A stretch of 64,000 nt of DNA from an uncultured Victivallales bacterium (GTDB lineage: Bacteria; Verrucomicrobiota; Lentisphaeria; Victivallales; UBA1829): NCBI GenBank assembly GCA_934644965.1, contig CAKUDG010000007.1:45150-109149 (forward strand). Direction: 5' to 3'. Position 1 is the stretch's first letter. Each line of letters begins with the position of its first letter. Position numbers and translations under genes: made by a program. Of this stretch, positions 52,848 to 61,660 are shown in pieces. Below the pieces are notes generated by a model that had not been told where the DNA came from, searched no databases, and saw only the letters and a program-made list of their open reading frames with translations.

Positions 52848-53848
52848 AACGGCGCCTCCGTCCAGTGGCATGCGCATTCATGAGCGTTTCCGAAGTCCCG
52901 GAAGGGGGGCGGCATTTTCCGGCAGAGCTCTCTTTTTTCCGCGTCCAGTCTTTCTGCGAGAGCGCATCGCCCGGAAAAACGGCATCCCGGAGGAAAATCC
53001 GAAGGCGGGGGAACGGAGCCCGGAATCGTGTTCAGCCTTCTGCTTTCCTGCCCGAGAACCGGCACCGCTGAAATCAGCGCCCGCGTATACGGATGCGCCG
53101 GATGCTCCATCAGATCCGCCACTTTTGCCTTCTCGACAATCCGCCCCGCATACATGACCGCCACCTTGTCCGCCAGTTCCGCCACAATCCCCAGATTGTG
53201 CGTGACAAGAATCACCGCCATGTTTCTTTCCCTCCTGAGTTCCGAAAGCAGATCCAGAATCTGCGCCTGAATGGTGACATCCAGCGCCGTCGTCGGTTCA
53301 TCCGCGACAAGGATGGACGGGTTGCTCGCCAGCGCCATTGCAATCATCACTCTCTGCTGCATCCCTCCGGACATCTCATGCGGATAAAGCCATACCCTGT
53401 TCTCCGGTTCCGGAATCCCCACCTGCTCCAGCAGACGGACCGCCTCCTCCCAGGGATCCGCAATCTCTTTCCGATGCAGCCTCACCGCCTCCGCAATCTG
53501 GTTCCCCACGCGGAAAACAGGGTTCAGTGACATCGAGGGCTCCTGGAAAATATAGGCGATTTCCGCCCCGCGGATCTGCCTGAGTTCCGATGAAGAAAGA
53601 GCGAATACATCGACCGTCTTCCCGTTCCTGCATTTCAGCAGCACCTGCCCGGCACGGATCCGCGCCGGCGGCTCCGGAAGCAGACGCGCCAGAGACATGC
53701 AGCTGACGCTTTTCCCGCAGCCGCTTTCTCCCACCAGGGCCAGAAGCTCTCCGGGTTCCAGGTCAAATGAAACGTCTGTGACGGTCGGCTGCCAGACGCC
53801 ATCCGAAACAAATTCAATCGTCAGACCTTTCACCTCAAGCAGAGACAT
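52844..53848 (-). CDS. oligopeptide/dipeptide ABC transporter ATP-binding protein (OppD/DppD type)
   Basis: 334 residues from ATG 53848 behind AGGAAA; the upstream 48 codons overlap the preceding gene and are rejected. Walker A LVGESGCGKSVS (about 37-48), signature MSGGMQQRVMIAMAL, Walker B LVADEPTTALDV, H-loop VTHNLGIVAEL, and the OppD C-terminal block PPGCRFSGRCALAE. It powers peptide or nickel import with two permeases, OppF and a binding protein, none of which is in the window. It sits between a membrane protein and a TPR protein in an operon ending in mutL. Confidence 0.92.
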   Translation of the reverse strand: MSLLEVKGLTIEFVSDGVWQPTVTDVSFDLEPGELLALVGESGCGKSVSCMSLARLLPEPPARIRAGQVLLKCRNGKTVDVFALSSSELRQIRGAEIAYIFQEPSMSLNPVFRVGNQIAEAVRLHRKEIADPWEEAVRLLEQVGIPEPENRVWLYPHEMSGGMQQRVMIAMALASNPSILVADEPTTALDVTIQAQILDLLSELRRERNMAVILVTHNLGIVAELADKVAVMYAGRIVEKAKVADLMEHPAHPYTRALISAVPVLGQESRRLNTIPGSVPPPSDFPPGCRFSGRCALAERLDAEKRELCRKMPPPFRDFGNAHECACHWTEAPL

Positions 53849-54770
53849 TTTCCTGATTTCCCCTTTCCCCGGTTTTGCCAGATGGTTCTGCTGCGTCCTT
53901 TTTGTCTGCTGCGTCAGCGGGGGAATCTGATCCCGGGGGTGTTTCCCCGTTTTCGGTCCGGATCTTCTGTTTCTCCTCCGGCGGGCATTCAAATTTGAAA
54001 AATCCCAGGAATTTATGCTTTTCGATCAGTTCACGGATGTCTTTTTTTCTCTGCTGATCGTATTCGCTTCTGCGCGTTTCAAGTTGTTTTTCAATAGTTT
54101 CGCGTGCGGGAACGATTTTTCCGTCCGGTTTGACATCATATCCCAGCGGACGCAGTTTCATGGCAACGGCAGGTTTGATTTTTTTCAGATATTTTTCCTG
54201 CCTTTCCTGATATTCCTTCTTTAGTTCCCGGATTTTATTCTGCTGGAGTTTCTGGCTGTCCGGCTCGCTGAACAGGTAGTAGAAGTGTTTCATGATCCGG
54301 GTGCGCGGATATCGTTTGAGCGCATTGTTGACATAGACTTCCACGATGAGTCCGTCTGTTTTCCGGAAGGTTCCTTCAATCAGTTCGGCGGTGGGTTCCA
54401 GCTGAAAACGGACCTTGTCGCCCGGGGAAGCCGCCTTGTATTGATTTATGATTTTCATGATCTTTCCGGAGAGTTCCTCCGGGGGAAAGGCCTGCGACAT
54501 CTTTGCGCTGATCATGAGTTCCATTCTCCGCTGGAATTCCTCCCGGGAAACGGCGGGGGGCTTGAGCGGATAATCCCAGTGACAGGATTCCGCGATGGCG
54601 CGGGCTTCGGCTTCCTCGTCGAAAACGGGCAGGGCGGCGAAGTCTTTCAGAAACGCTTCCCTGGACAAAATGTACCAGTACCAAAGCCCCCCTCCGATCC
54701 CGCCGAAGAAAAGCAATGCAAGAAGCAGCAGAAAAAGAACCGGCCCGACATTGGATTTTGTTCTGGACAT
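53835..54770 (-). CDS. membrane-anchored coiled-coil protein
   Basis: 311 residues, not recognised. One N-terminal membrane helix (about 10-33) is followed by a mostly helical, very charged domain with a coiled coil at about 165-200 (KLQQNKIRELKKEYQERQEK) and another near 230-250, and an acidic/Pro tail. The stop overlaps the ABC ATPase start region by 14 bases. It is first in the four-gene operon leading to mutL. Possibly an envelope scaffold; no function is assigned. Confidence 0.65.
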   Translation of the reverse strand: MSRTKSNVGPVLFLLLLALLFFGGIGGGLWYWYILSREAFLKDFAALPVFDEEAEARAIAESCHWDYPLKPPAVSREEFQRRMELMISAKMSQAFPPEELSGKIMKIINQYKAASPGDKVRFQLEPTAELIEGTFRKTDGLIVEVYVNNALKRYPRTRIMKHFYYLFSEPDSQKLQQNKIRELKKEYQERQEKYLKKIKPAVAMKLRPLGYDVKPDGKIVPARETIEKQLETRRSEYDQQRKKDIRELIEKHKFLGFFKFECPPEEKQKIRTENGETPPGSDSPADAADKKDAAEPSGKTGERGNQENVSA

Positions 54771-54831
54771 AACTGATTCCTTTGATTTTCGATTTCAATC
54801 ATTCAATTCAATAAGAAAGATCCCCGATGGA

Positions 54832-54862
54832 TATGTAGCAGACATGTCTGCGGTTTTGTCAG
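54832..54862 (-). promoter_or_regulatory. possible promoter of the mutL operon
   Basis: On the minus strand CTGACA (54862-54857) and TACATA (54837-54832) are 19 bases apart, long for a sigma-70 promoter; the spacer contains the palindrome. Confidence 0.35.
54838..54851. promoter_or_regulatory. perfect 14-bp palindrome, candidate operator
   Basis: GCAGACATGTCTGC is fully self-complementary and lies about 70 bases upstream of the first gene of the mutL operon. Confidence 0.5.
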
Positions 54863-55239
54863 TATAAACATAAGCGCTGTGATCCCGCAGAATCGCAGAA
54901 TAAAAGATTCTGTTTTTTCCCAGTTTTTTTCCCAGTTTTTTCTCTTTTCCGCCTCCGCATCCATTTCATTCCGGATCAGGAGAGCAGTCATACAGCGTCT
55001 GTACCGGACATGCATCGCGCATCATGATTCCGGGTTTTTCCCGGAGTATGACAGGGATCCATGGCGGTAAGATAAGGGTCTTTTGCCCGGAAATCAAACC
55101 GTTCCCGGAAAATACTGCGTTTCCGGTGAAATCTTTCCCGGAGAAGCGCGGAGAGGACTCTTTTTTTCCCCGGCGGCCGACTCGCCTCATGAAATCCCGG
55201 ACAAAGAAAAAGAAAAGCAGAAAGAGCAGGGGCGCGAGC

Positions 55240-55267
55240 TTGAATTTTTCATAAGAAGCGTTATCAT
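55240..55267 (+). promoter_or_regulatory. promoter of the comM-like gene
   Basis: TTGAAT (55240-55245), 16 bases, TATCAT (55262-55267), 45 bases before the start codon. Confidence 0.55.
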
Positions 55268-55311
55268 TCCCGGATGAATTTCAAAACAATGCAGAGAGCG
55301 GATCTTGTGCC

Positions 55312-56853
55312 ATGCTGACAAAAACCTTTTCCGCAGCCCTGATGGGGATTGATGCACTTCCTGTTGAAATTGAAGTGAATGCGTCCGGGCGCGGGGAACA
55401 GTCGATCGTTTCCATCGTGGGGCTTCCTGATGCGGTGGTGCGTGAAAGCCGCGAACGGATCCGTTCCGCTCTTCTTTCCTGCGGCTACCGTCATCCGGAA
55501 GGGGCGACTCTGGTGAATCTTGCTCCCGCCGATCTCCGCAAGGAGGGGGCGGGTTTTGATCTCCCGATTGCGCTTGGCCTGATTGCCGCTACGGGCTCTT
55601 TGCCTCAGGGCGTGCTGGAAGAGGCGCTGATTCTGGGGGAACTGGCGCTGGACGGGTCTGTCCGTCCGGTCCGCGGAGTGCTTCCCGCCGCGCTGACGGG
55701 CCGCAGAATCAAACAGGTCAGGACGCTGATTGTTCCCGCCCGGAACTTTCAGGAGGCCGCCGTGGCCGCGGGAGAACTCAGAGTCTATCCGGTGTCGAAT
55801 CTTCCGGAAGCGGTGTCTGCCCTTCTGGGGGAGCGTTTGCCTCTTCAGGCGCAGCCTGGGGGACTTTTCGGTGAGCCGGACTGGTCTTCCGTACCCGATT
55901 TTCATGATGTCAAGGGACAGAGCGGGGCGAAGCGTGCATTGGAAATCGCCGCTGCGGGAGGGCACAACGTTCTTTTCGTCGGTCCGCCGGGATCGGGGAA
56001 AAGCATGCTGGCGAAACGTCTGCCCGGCATTCTTCCGCCCATGTCGGAAGAGGAAACCCTTGAGACAAGCAAAGTCCATTCGATTCTCGGGCTGTTGAAT
56101 GCGGATGCCCCTCTGCTGAAAACCAGGCCCTTCCGCGCTCCGCATCATACGGTCAGCGACGCGGGGCTCCTTGGAGGGGGAACTTCTCCACAGCCAGGGG
56201 AAATCAGTCTCGCCCACAACGGAGTGCTTTTTCTCGACGAACTGCCGGAATTCAAGCGCAATGTCCTGGAAGTGCTGCGCCAGCCTCTGGAGAACGGGAC
56301 GGTTTCCGTCTGCCGTGCGGCGGGGAGTTTCATCTTTCCGGCGGACTTCATCCTGATTGCGGCCATGAATCCCTGTCCCTGCGGACATTTCGGGGACCGG
56401 CATCACATCTGCCGCTGCCGTGCACTTCAGATTCAGCAGTACCGCTCCAGAATCTCGGGGCCCCTGCTCGACAGAATCGATCTGCATGTGGAAGTCGCCG
56501 CCCTTTCGGATCATGAATTGATTTCGGCGCCGGACGGAGAATACAGCGCAGTCATCCGCGAACGCGTCATTCGTGCCCGTGCCCTTCAGCGCGCCCGTTT
56601 CGGAAAGTCCTCCTCCGCCGTCCGCTGCAACGGGAGAATGGAGCCCGCGCAGCTCCAGAAGTACTGTGCTCTTGAGCCCGGACTTCAGACACTGATCCGT
56701 CATGCTATCCATGAATTCGGCCTGAGCGCCAGGGCCTATGACCGGATTCTCCGCGTCGCACGCACCATCGCCGATCTCGCCGGAAGCGATGTCATCCGAA
56801 GAGAACATCTTTTCGAGGCCGTCGGCTACCGTTCTCTCGACCGGAGGTGCTGA
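55312..56853 (+). CDS. comM: YifB/ComM-family Mg-chelatase-like AAA+ ATPase
   Basis: 513 residues, full length. The N-terminal Lon-protease-like domain (about 1-170, VGLPDAVVRESRERIRSALL, GFDLPIALGLIA), the AAA+ core with Walker A FVGPPGSGKSMLAKRL (about 222) and Walker B LFLDELPEFKRNVLEVL, then PCPCGHFGD and a Mg-chelatase C-terminal domain. In naturally transformable bacteria ComM is a helicase driving branch migration during DNA integration; many non-competent species also carry it. Monocistronic, with a clear promoter. Confidence 0.94.
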   Translation: MLTKTFSAALMGIDALPVEIEVNASGRGEQSIVSIVGLPDAVVRESRERIRSALLSCGYRHPEGATLVNLAPADLRKEGAGFDLPIALGLIAATGSLPQGVLEEALILGELALDGSVRPVRGVLPAALTGRRIKQVRTLIVPARNFQEAAVAAGELRVYPVSNLPEAVSALLGERLPLQAQPGGLFGEPDWSSVPDFHDVKGQSGAKRALEIAAAGGHNVLFVGPPGSGKSMLAKRLPGILPPMSEEETLETSKVHSILGLLNADAPLLKTRPFRAPHHTVSDAGLLGGGTSPQPGEISLAHNGVLFLDELPEFKRNVLEVLRQPLENGTVSVCRAAGSFIFPADFILIAAMNPCPCGHFGDRHHICRCRALQIQQYRSRISGPLLDRIDLHVEVAALSDHELISAPDGEYSAVIRERVIRARALQRARFGKSSSAVRCNGRMEPAQLQKYCALEPGLQTLIRHAIHEFGLSARAYDRILRVARTIADLAGSDVIRREHLFEAVGYRSLDRRC

Positions 56854-57222
56854 GCCGGAAGGAGAAAAGATGCTGCTGAGCCGGAAGAAAGAGGGAAAAG
56901 GAGAATTCAAATTCGGGAAACAGGCATTTCCGCTGTCGCAGAGGAAGTTTTCGGGATCTCTCGGCAGAGCAGCGTCCCCGGGAAAGACGGACAGGGGAAA
57001 AGGAAAAGGGATTGTCCTCCTTGTTCTTTTCTCTCAGGCGCTGGGAGTCTTGCGCGGCAGGGGGAATCTGTTTCCGCACCCTCACTTCCCGGAGCGTCGG
57101 AGATTTCAAAATGATGTGCCGTATAGGATGCGGGTGTTCAGATATGCACAGATATCAGTAATGGAAGAACCGTTCAGAACTCGATCTCAAAGGATCTGAA
57201 ATCAAAAAACAGGAATGAAAAC
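56854..57222. other. intergenic region between comM and the SGNH gene
   Basis: 369 bases without a supported gene. GATATGCACAGATATC near 57138-57153 is a short inverted repeat; AAAGGATCTG at 57188 may be part of the SGNH ribosome-binding region. Confidence 0.4.
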
Positions 57223-57885
57223 ATGACAAAAACAACCGTATTGTTTCAGGGAGACTCCATTACAGACTGCGGCCGCGCCGCATGCGGCGGAGCCGGATTC
57301 GACAGCAAAGGACTCGGCCCCGGATACCCGGGCATGATCGCCGCCCGGCTTGCCTGCGACCGCCCCGGAGTGGAATGGGATTTCATCAACCGCGGCATCA
57401 GCGGGAATCGCGTTGTGGATCTGTATGCGAGATGGAAAATCGACGCTTTGAATCTCAAACCCGATTTTCTGAGCATTCTGATCGGAGTCAATGACACATG
57501 GCATGAGTTCGGCAGTGCAAACGGCGTCGAAATTCCCAGATACGAACGCTTCTAACGGGAACTCATCGAATGGACTCAGCGGGAACTGCCTTCTGTGAAA
57601 CTCGTTCTTCTGGAACCGTTTGTCCTCTGTTTCGGAGCGGTTTCGGATCCGTGGCTGCCGGAGATTGCCGAACGGGCGCGTATTGTCCGGACTCTTGCGG
57701 AGGAATATAGTGCGCTTTTCGTCCCTCTCCAGGATCTTTTTTCTGAGGCCGCGAAGAAGGCGCCGCCTTCCCACTGGCTGGTGGACGGCGTTCATCCCAC
57801 CGCCGCCGGACATCAGCTCATCGCGGATGCCTGGCTCCGTGCCGTTTCTCCCCTCCTGCCGGGGAAAACGGAAGAGAGCCTCTGA
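57223..57885 (+). pseudogene. SGNH/GDSL hydrolase interrupted by one in-frame stop
   Basis: A TAA at 57553-57555 splits an otherwise continuous 220-codon frame. The first part has block I FQGDSITDCGR (catalytic serine), block II glycine NRGISGNRVVDL and block III ILIGVNDTWHEF; the second part, in the same frame, has block V DGVHPTAAGHQLIADAW (catalytic Asp and His). So the two halves together make a complete esterase of about 220 residues. Relatives have a tyrosine where the stop lies (ERF-Y-REL), one base from TAA. It is either a recent nonsense mutation, a sequencing error or a strain-specific loss. Neither half alone could be active. Confidence 0.85.
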
Positions 57886-58506
57886 AAAAAAACTCCTTCT
57901 ACTTCCGATCTCCTTCTCTTGAACGGGACGGAATCCGTCTCCTCAGATGGCGGATCCCTCTTGGTTCCTGCCTGTCTTCAGGGCGGAATGACAGAAAAAT
58001 AACAGAAAAGAAACAAAATTTTTGCAAAAATGAGAAAAAATCTTTTGAGAAACATGCAATCCGGATTATAATATAGCACAGAGGAGCTTTTTTCAGATTT
58101 TCTCTGCATTTTTTCCGCGGAAGATCCGATGGAAGAACGGCGGAAAACAAGAATAGTAATGATGAAGAGGAGCGGCGTATGATTTGCCAGAGGAATCCGG
58201 GAATGATGTTTCTTGCACTTCCTCCGTGACGGCGGGGCCCGGCACGGAAGTGCGACGAAGGGATGGCGGGGTAGAAGAAGACGCGTTTCCATTTCGTCAT
58301 TTCCATTTTCCTTTTTTTCTGACGAAAGCAGCGGGAAAAGGAATACAAGAGAAAGAGGACGGGATGCCGTCACTCCGGAAATGGAAGAACCCGGTCGGCT
58401 GATTACGGGAATGAGGTATGGAAGAGATAAGCACAACGGAAAAAGCAATACAGGGATGCGGGGCAGTCCATGAGGGATCGCTTCCCGCACGGAAAGGTGA
58501 GTGAAA
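57886..58506. other. long leader region of the alkaline phosphatase gene
   Basis: 621 bases. A strong promoter at 58045-58072 would give a leader of about 430 bases before the phosphatase start. Short frames within it (for example 58184-58402) lack coding character. A weak CAGAG/CTCTG stem followed by T6 sits right after the promoter (about 58080-58116). Confidence 0.45.
58045..58072 (+). promoter_or_regulatory. promoter upstream of alkaline phosphatase
   Basis: TTGAGA (58045-58050), 16 bases, TATAAT (58067-58072). The -10 is consensus. No PhoB-like direct repeat is obvious. Confidence 0.6.
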
Positions 58507-60066
58507 ATGATTTTTCTCGGCATCATAAAGACAGCAGATGGCAGACGGATCCGCCGGACTCTGACGGCGGCCGTGTTTTTCATGGCGGCATTCTTTTTCA
58601 TCACAGGTTCCGCAGTGTACGGGGCGGACGGCGCAGCTGCCGAAACCGTCAAACCCGTCAAATACATCTTTCTCTTCATCGGGGACGGGATGGCCACCCC
58701 GCAGAGAATGATGACGGATCTGTATCTGAAGAGCATCGGGAAGAAGGAGGGTCTTCTGATGAACCGTCTCCCGGTGCAGGGGTTTACAACGACCTATTCC
58801 GCCACTTCTCTGATTACCGATTCCGCCGCCTCCGCCACGGCGATGTCCACAGGGCAGAAGACGCATGACGGTGCCATCGGGGTTGATGTGAACAACAAAG
58901 TCCTTGAAAATATTGCCGAACTGGCGCGGAAGAAAGGGAAGAAGGTCGGAATCATCACGACGACCTCCATGAATCACGCCACTCCCGCCGCATTTTACGC
59001 TCATCAGCACAGCCGCGGCAACGCCTACAGGATCGGCCTGGACATGATCGGTTCCGGCTTTGAGTATTTTGCCGGCGGCGGTCTGATGGATCCCAAGGGC
59101 CGGATCATGGTTTCGGATACCGGCGCATGGGTTCCCGATCCGGACAAGAACAAGAAGGATCTTTATGATCTGATCCGCGAAAAGGGCATTGTTCATGTGA
59201 AGAGCCGCGCCGATTTTGAGAAACTCAGTCCTTCCGGCGTGAAAGGCCGTACGGTGTATGTGGAAAATCCCCGTCAGGACAACGAGCAGAACGTGTATTA
59301 TGCGCTTGATAAAAATCCAGGCGACATCACTCTTGCCGAATATGTCGCCAAAGCCATCGAACTGCTCGACGGAGAAAACGGATTCTTCATCATGACCGAG
59401 GGCGGGAAAATCGACTGGTCCTGCCATGCCAATGACGCAGCGGGAGCCATGGCCGAAGTCATCAGCCTTGATGAAGCCATCGCGGAGGCCTGCCGCTTTG
59501 CTGAAAAACACCCCGACGATACTCTGATTGTCGTCACCGGCGACCACGAAACCGGCGCCATGACCCTCGGATTCACCGGGACCGGTTATCGGCTCTATCT
59601 TGCCAATCTCCAGAACCAGAAAAAAACCTGTTTCGCTCTCCGCGAAGAATTCAATGCCCTCCGCAACGAAGCGAAAAAGGCAAAGAAGGAATTGACTTTT
59701 GATGAAGTCAAGCCTTTCATCACAAAAAATTTCGGTCTGAAGTTCGAAGGTGACGCCAAACAGGATAAAATGGTCCTGAGCGATTATGAAATCAGCAAAC
59801 TGGAAGCCGCGTTCAAGCGTTCTGCCGGATCCAAGGAGTATGCACCGACGGAAAACCGCCGCATCATGTACGGGAGTTATGATCCCCTGATTGTCGCCTG
59901 CACCCATATGCTGGCCAACAAATCGGGAATTGCCTGGGCTTCCTTTGATCACAGCGCCATGCCCGTCGGGACGTCTGCGCAGGGACCGAATGCGGCCATT
60001 TTCGGGAACCTCTCCGACAATACGGATATCGCCAAGAACATGAGGAAGGTTCTTGAGGCGAAATAA
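58507..60066 (+). CDS. alkaline phosphatase, PhoA family
   Basis: 519 residues from ATG 58507, nine bases after AGG in AAAGGTG; a GTG at 58501 lies too close to that site. An export signal is visible (TLTAAVFFMAAFFFITGSAVYG), so it acts outside the cytoplasm. Metal and active-site motifs: IFLFIGDGMATPQ (zinc/magnesium aspartate), TDSAASATAMSTG (nucleophile serine about 104), TEGGKIDWSCHAND, VVTGDHETGAMTL and the late histidine in SFDHSAMPVG. It releases phosphate from organic monoesters. A helical insert (about 375-430) is rich in Lys/Glu. Confidence 0.95.
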   Translation: MIFLGIIKTADGRRIRRTLTAAVFFMAAFFFITGSAVYGADGAAAETVKPVKYIFLFIGDGMATPQRMMTDLYLKSIGKKEGLLMNRLPVQGFTTTYSATSLITDSAASATAMSTGQKTHDGAIGVDVNNKVLENIAELARKKGKKVGIITTTSMNHATPAAFYAHQHSRGNAYRIGLDMIGSGFEYFAGGGLMDPKGRIMVSDTGAWVPDPDKNKKDLYDLIREKGIVHVKSRADFEKLSPSGVKGRTVYVENPRQDNEQNVYYALDKNPGDITLAEYVAKAIELLDGENGFFIMTEGGKIDWSCHANDAAGAMAEVISLDEAIAEACRFAEKHPDDTLIVVTGDHETGAMTLGFTGTGYRLYLANLQNQKKTCFALREEFNALRNEAKKAKKELTFDEVKPFITKNFGLKFEGDAKQDKMVLSDYEISKLEAAFKRSAGSKEYAPTENRRIMYGSYDPLIVACTHMLANKSGIAWASFDHSAMPVGTSAQGPNAAIFGNLSDNTDIAKNMRKVLEAK

Positions 60067-60113
60067 GAATTTTATTTCTTCTGATTTTTTCAAACGGCCC
60101 GGCCGATGATCAC

Positions 60114-61352
60114 ATGTCTGGAATGTATTTGTCAGTTTTGAAATTCCTGAAACGGCACCGGGGCGACCTTCTTGCGGTCACCCTTGTGTCGATCCTCATC
60201 GTGATTCTTCTCTCGCTGGATTTGGGGGCGTCCGTACGGAATCTGGAAGGGAATGAGGGGCGTCTGCGCGTGAAGGCGAAAGTTCTTGCCGTGGACAACA
60301 CGATGCTGGTCCGTCACGGTGTCCTCTATGCCGGGAATCAGAATCTCGGGATCGAAATCCTTTCCGGGAAATTCAAGGGGCGGCGCTGCACCGCACTCAA
60401 TCTCCTGCGTTCGCAGATGGAGCTGGACAAGATCTTTGTGCCCGGCGACATCATCCTGGCCTCTGTCCTGCCCGATTCCGTTTCCGGGGAAAAGATGGAA
60501 GCTCTGGCCCAGGATCACTACCGCGTGCATCATGAACTGTGGCTGCTCCTGCTTTTTACGGTGTTTCTGCTGCTCTTCGGCGGATTCACGGGCCTCAAGG
60601 CGCTGCTGACCTTCCTTTTCACATGTGCGCTGGTCTGGAAGGTGCTGATCCCGCTGTTTCTGACGGGACATGATCCTGTCTGGCTTTCACTGGCCGCGGT
60701 CTGTGTCCTCTGTGCGGTGATCATCTATTCCGTTGCGGGAGTCGGGCGCAAAGGCCAGACGGCGTTTCTGGGGGCGTTCCTGGGGGTTCTCGCAAGCTGC
60801 CTCATGGCGAAACTCTTCACGGAACTGCTGCATGTGAACGCTGCCACCATGCCGCGTTCGCAGGCGCTCTTTTTTGCCGGATATGAATTCCTGGATCTGA
60901 CGGGACTCTTCATCGGGGCTTTGTTCCTCGCATCCTCGGGGGCGGTGATGGATCTTGCCATGGACGTCGCCGCAGGCATGAACGAACTGGTGCTCCACAA
61001 GCCCGGAATTTCCAGAAAGGAACTTCTGAAATCCGGACTTGCCATCGGAAGAGCCGTCGTCGGAACCATGACGACCACTCTGCTTCTGGCCTATACCGGC
61101 GGATATCTCACTCTGATGATGTCCTTTACCGCCGAAGGAGTCCAGATGCTCGATTTCTTCAATTACCCCTATGTCGTTCCGGAAATCGTGAAGACGATGG
61201 TCGGCAGCATGGGGTTGGTGCTTGTCGCTCCCCTCACAGCCGTGGCAGGATGCTGGATTCTTCACCGGAATCCGATTTCTTCTTCTTCCGGAGAGAAAAT
61301 GACTGCGGAAAAGGGAAACAACCCTTCCCCCTCTTCCGCCGGGGATCTCTGA
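60114..61352 (+). CDS. YibE/F-family membrane protein
   Basis: 412 residues. A first membrane helix at about 19-36, an extracytoplasmic beta domain (about 40-135), then seven or so helices from about 142 to 390 (LLLLFTVFLLLFGGFTGLKA, GVGRKGQTAFLGAFLGVLAS, AGMNELVLHKPGISRKELLK, SGLAIGRAVVGTMTTTLLLA). These blocks, especially the GRxxxGTMTTTLxLAY stretch, define YibE/F. The function of the family is unknown. It lies 47 bases after the phosphatase and may share its transcript; an ATG at 60123 is an alternative start. Confidence 0.9.
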   Translation: MSGMYLSVLKFLKRHRGDLLAVTLVSILIVILLSLDLGASVRNLEGNEGRLRVKAKVLAVDNTMLVRHGVLYAGNQNLGIEILSGKFKGRRCTALNLLRSQMELDKIFVPGDIILASVLPDSVSGEKMEALAQDHYRVHHELWLLLLFTVFLLLFGGFTGLKALLTFLFTCALVWKVLIPLFLTGHDPVWLSLAAVCVLCAVIIYSVAGVGRKGQTAFLGAFLGVLASCLMAKLFTELLHVNAATMPRSQALFFAGYEFLDLTGLFIGALFLASSGAVMDLAMDVAAGMNELVLHKPGISRKELLKSGLAIGRAVVGTMTTTLLLAYTGGYLTLMMSFTAEGVQMLDFFNYPYVVPEIVKTMVGSMGLVLVAPLTAVAGCWILHRNPISSSSGEKMTAEKGNNPSPSSAGDL

Positions 61353-61660
61353 AACTGGGGGAAAAAGACAGGGAAATCATTCCTTTGCGCTCCACCCCTC
61401 CTTCCTTATCCTTTTCTCTTCTCCTGCTTTGTTTCCGCGCGTGTCGCCGCGGCAGGGGAAATCGGGAAATAGGATGATTGAGGGGTGGAGGAATCCCTTT
61501 TTTCTGTCTGCACAGAATGCCTCCTCCAAGCTGATGATTCTTTGCGTTTCCTGCGGGGAAAAGCGGGGGAAAAAACTCAGGAAAAGGAAAAATGGTGGAA
61601 GAGACAAAGCCGGGGGTAAAAATTACTTTTTCCCCCGGTCCTTTCCGGAAGAAACGCGTG
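61353..61660. other. convergent intergenic region
   Basis: 308 bases between yibE/F and the minus-strand membrane protein, holding one long hairpin at 61610-61638 and otherwise purine/pyrimidine-biased filler. No gene is supported. Confidence 0.5.
61610..61638. terminator. likely bidirectional terminator
   Basis: CCGGGGG-T-AAAAA, loop TTAC, TTTTT-CCCCCGG: a 12-pair stem with a single T bulge, symmetric for both strands, between two convergent genes. There is no separate T tract outside it. Confidence 0.55.

Larger units (their letters stand above)
54771..55311. other. divergent intergenic region between the mutL operon and comM
   Basis: 541 bases. It holds a perfect 14-bp palindrome (54838-54851), TTTTTTCCCAG twice (about 54913-54936) and the comM-side promoter at 55240-55267. 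No gene is supported. Confidence 0.55.

Noticed and set aside
55264..56910. 548-codon minus-strand frame
   Set aside because: Antisense of the comM-like gene, which has a complete domain set and promoter.
58184..58402. Small ORF in the phosphatase leader
   Set aside because: 72 codons without a clear ribosome-binding site or recognisable content; a second frame is equally open there.
58297..60093. 598-codon minus-strand frame
   Set aside because: Antisense of the alkaline phosphatase gene.
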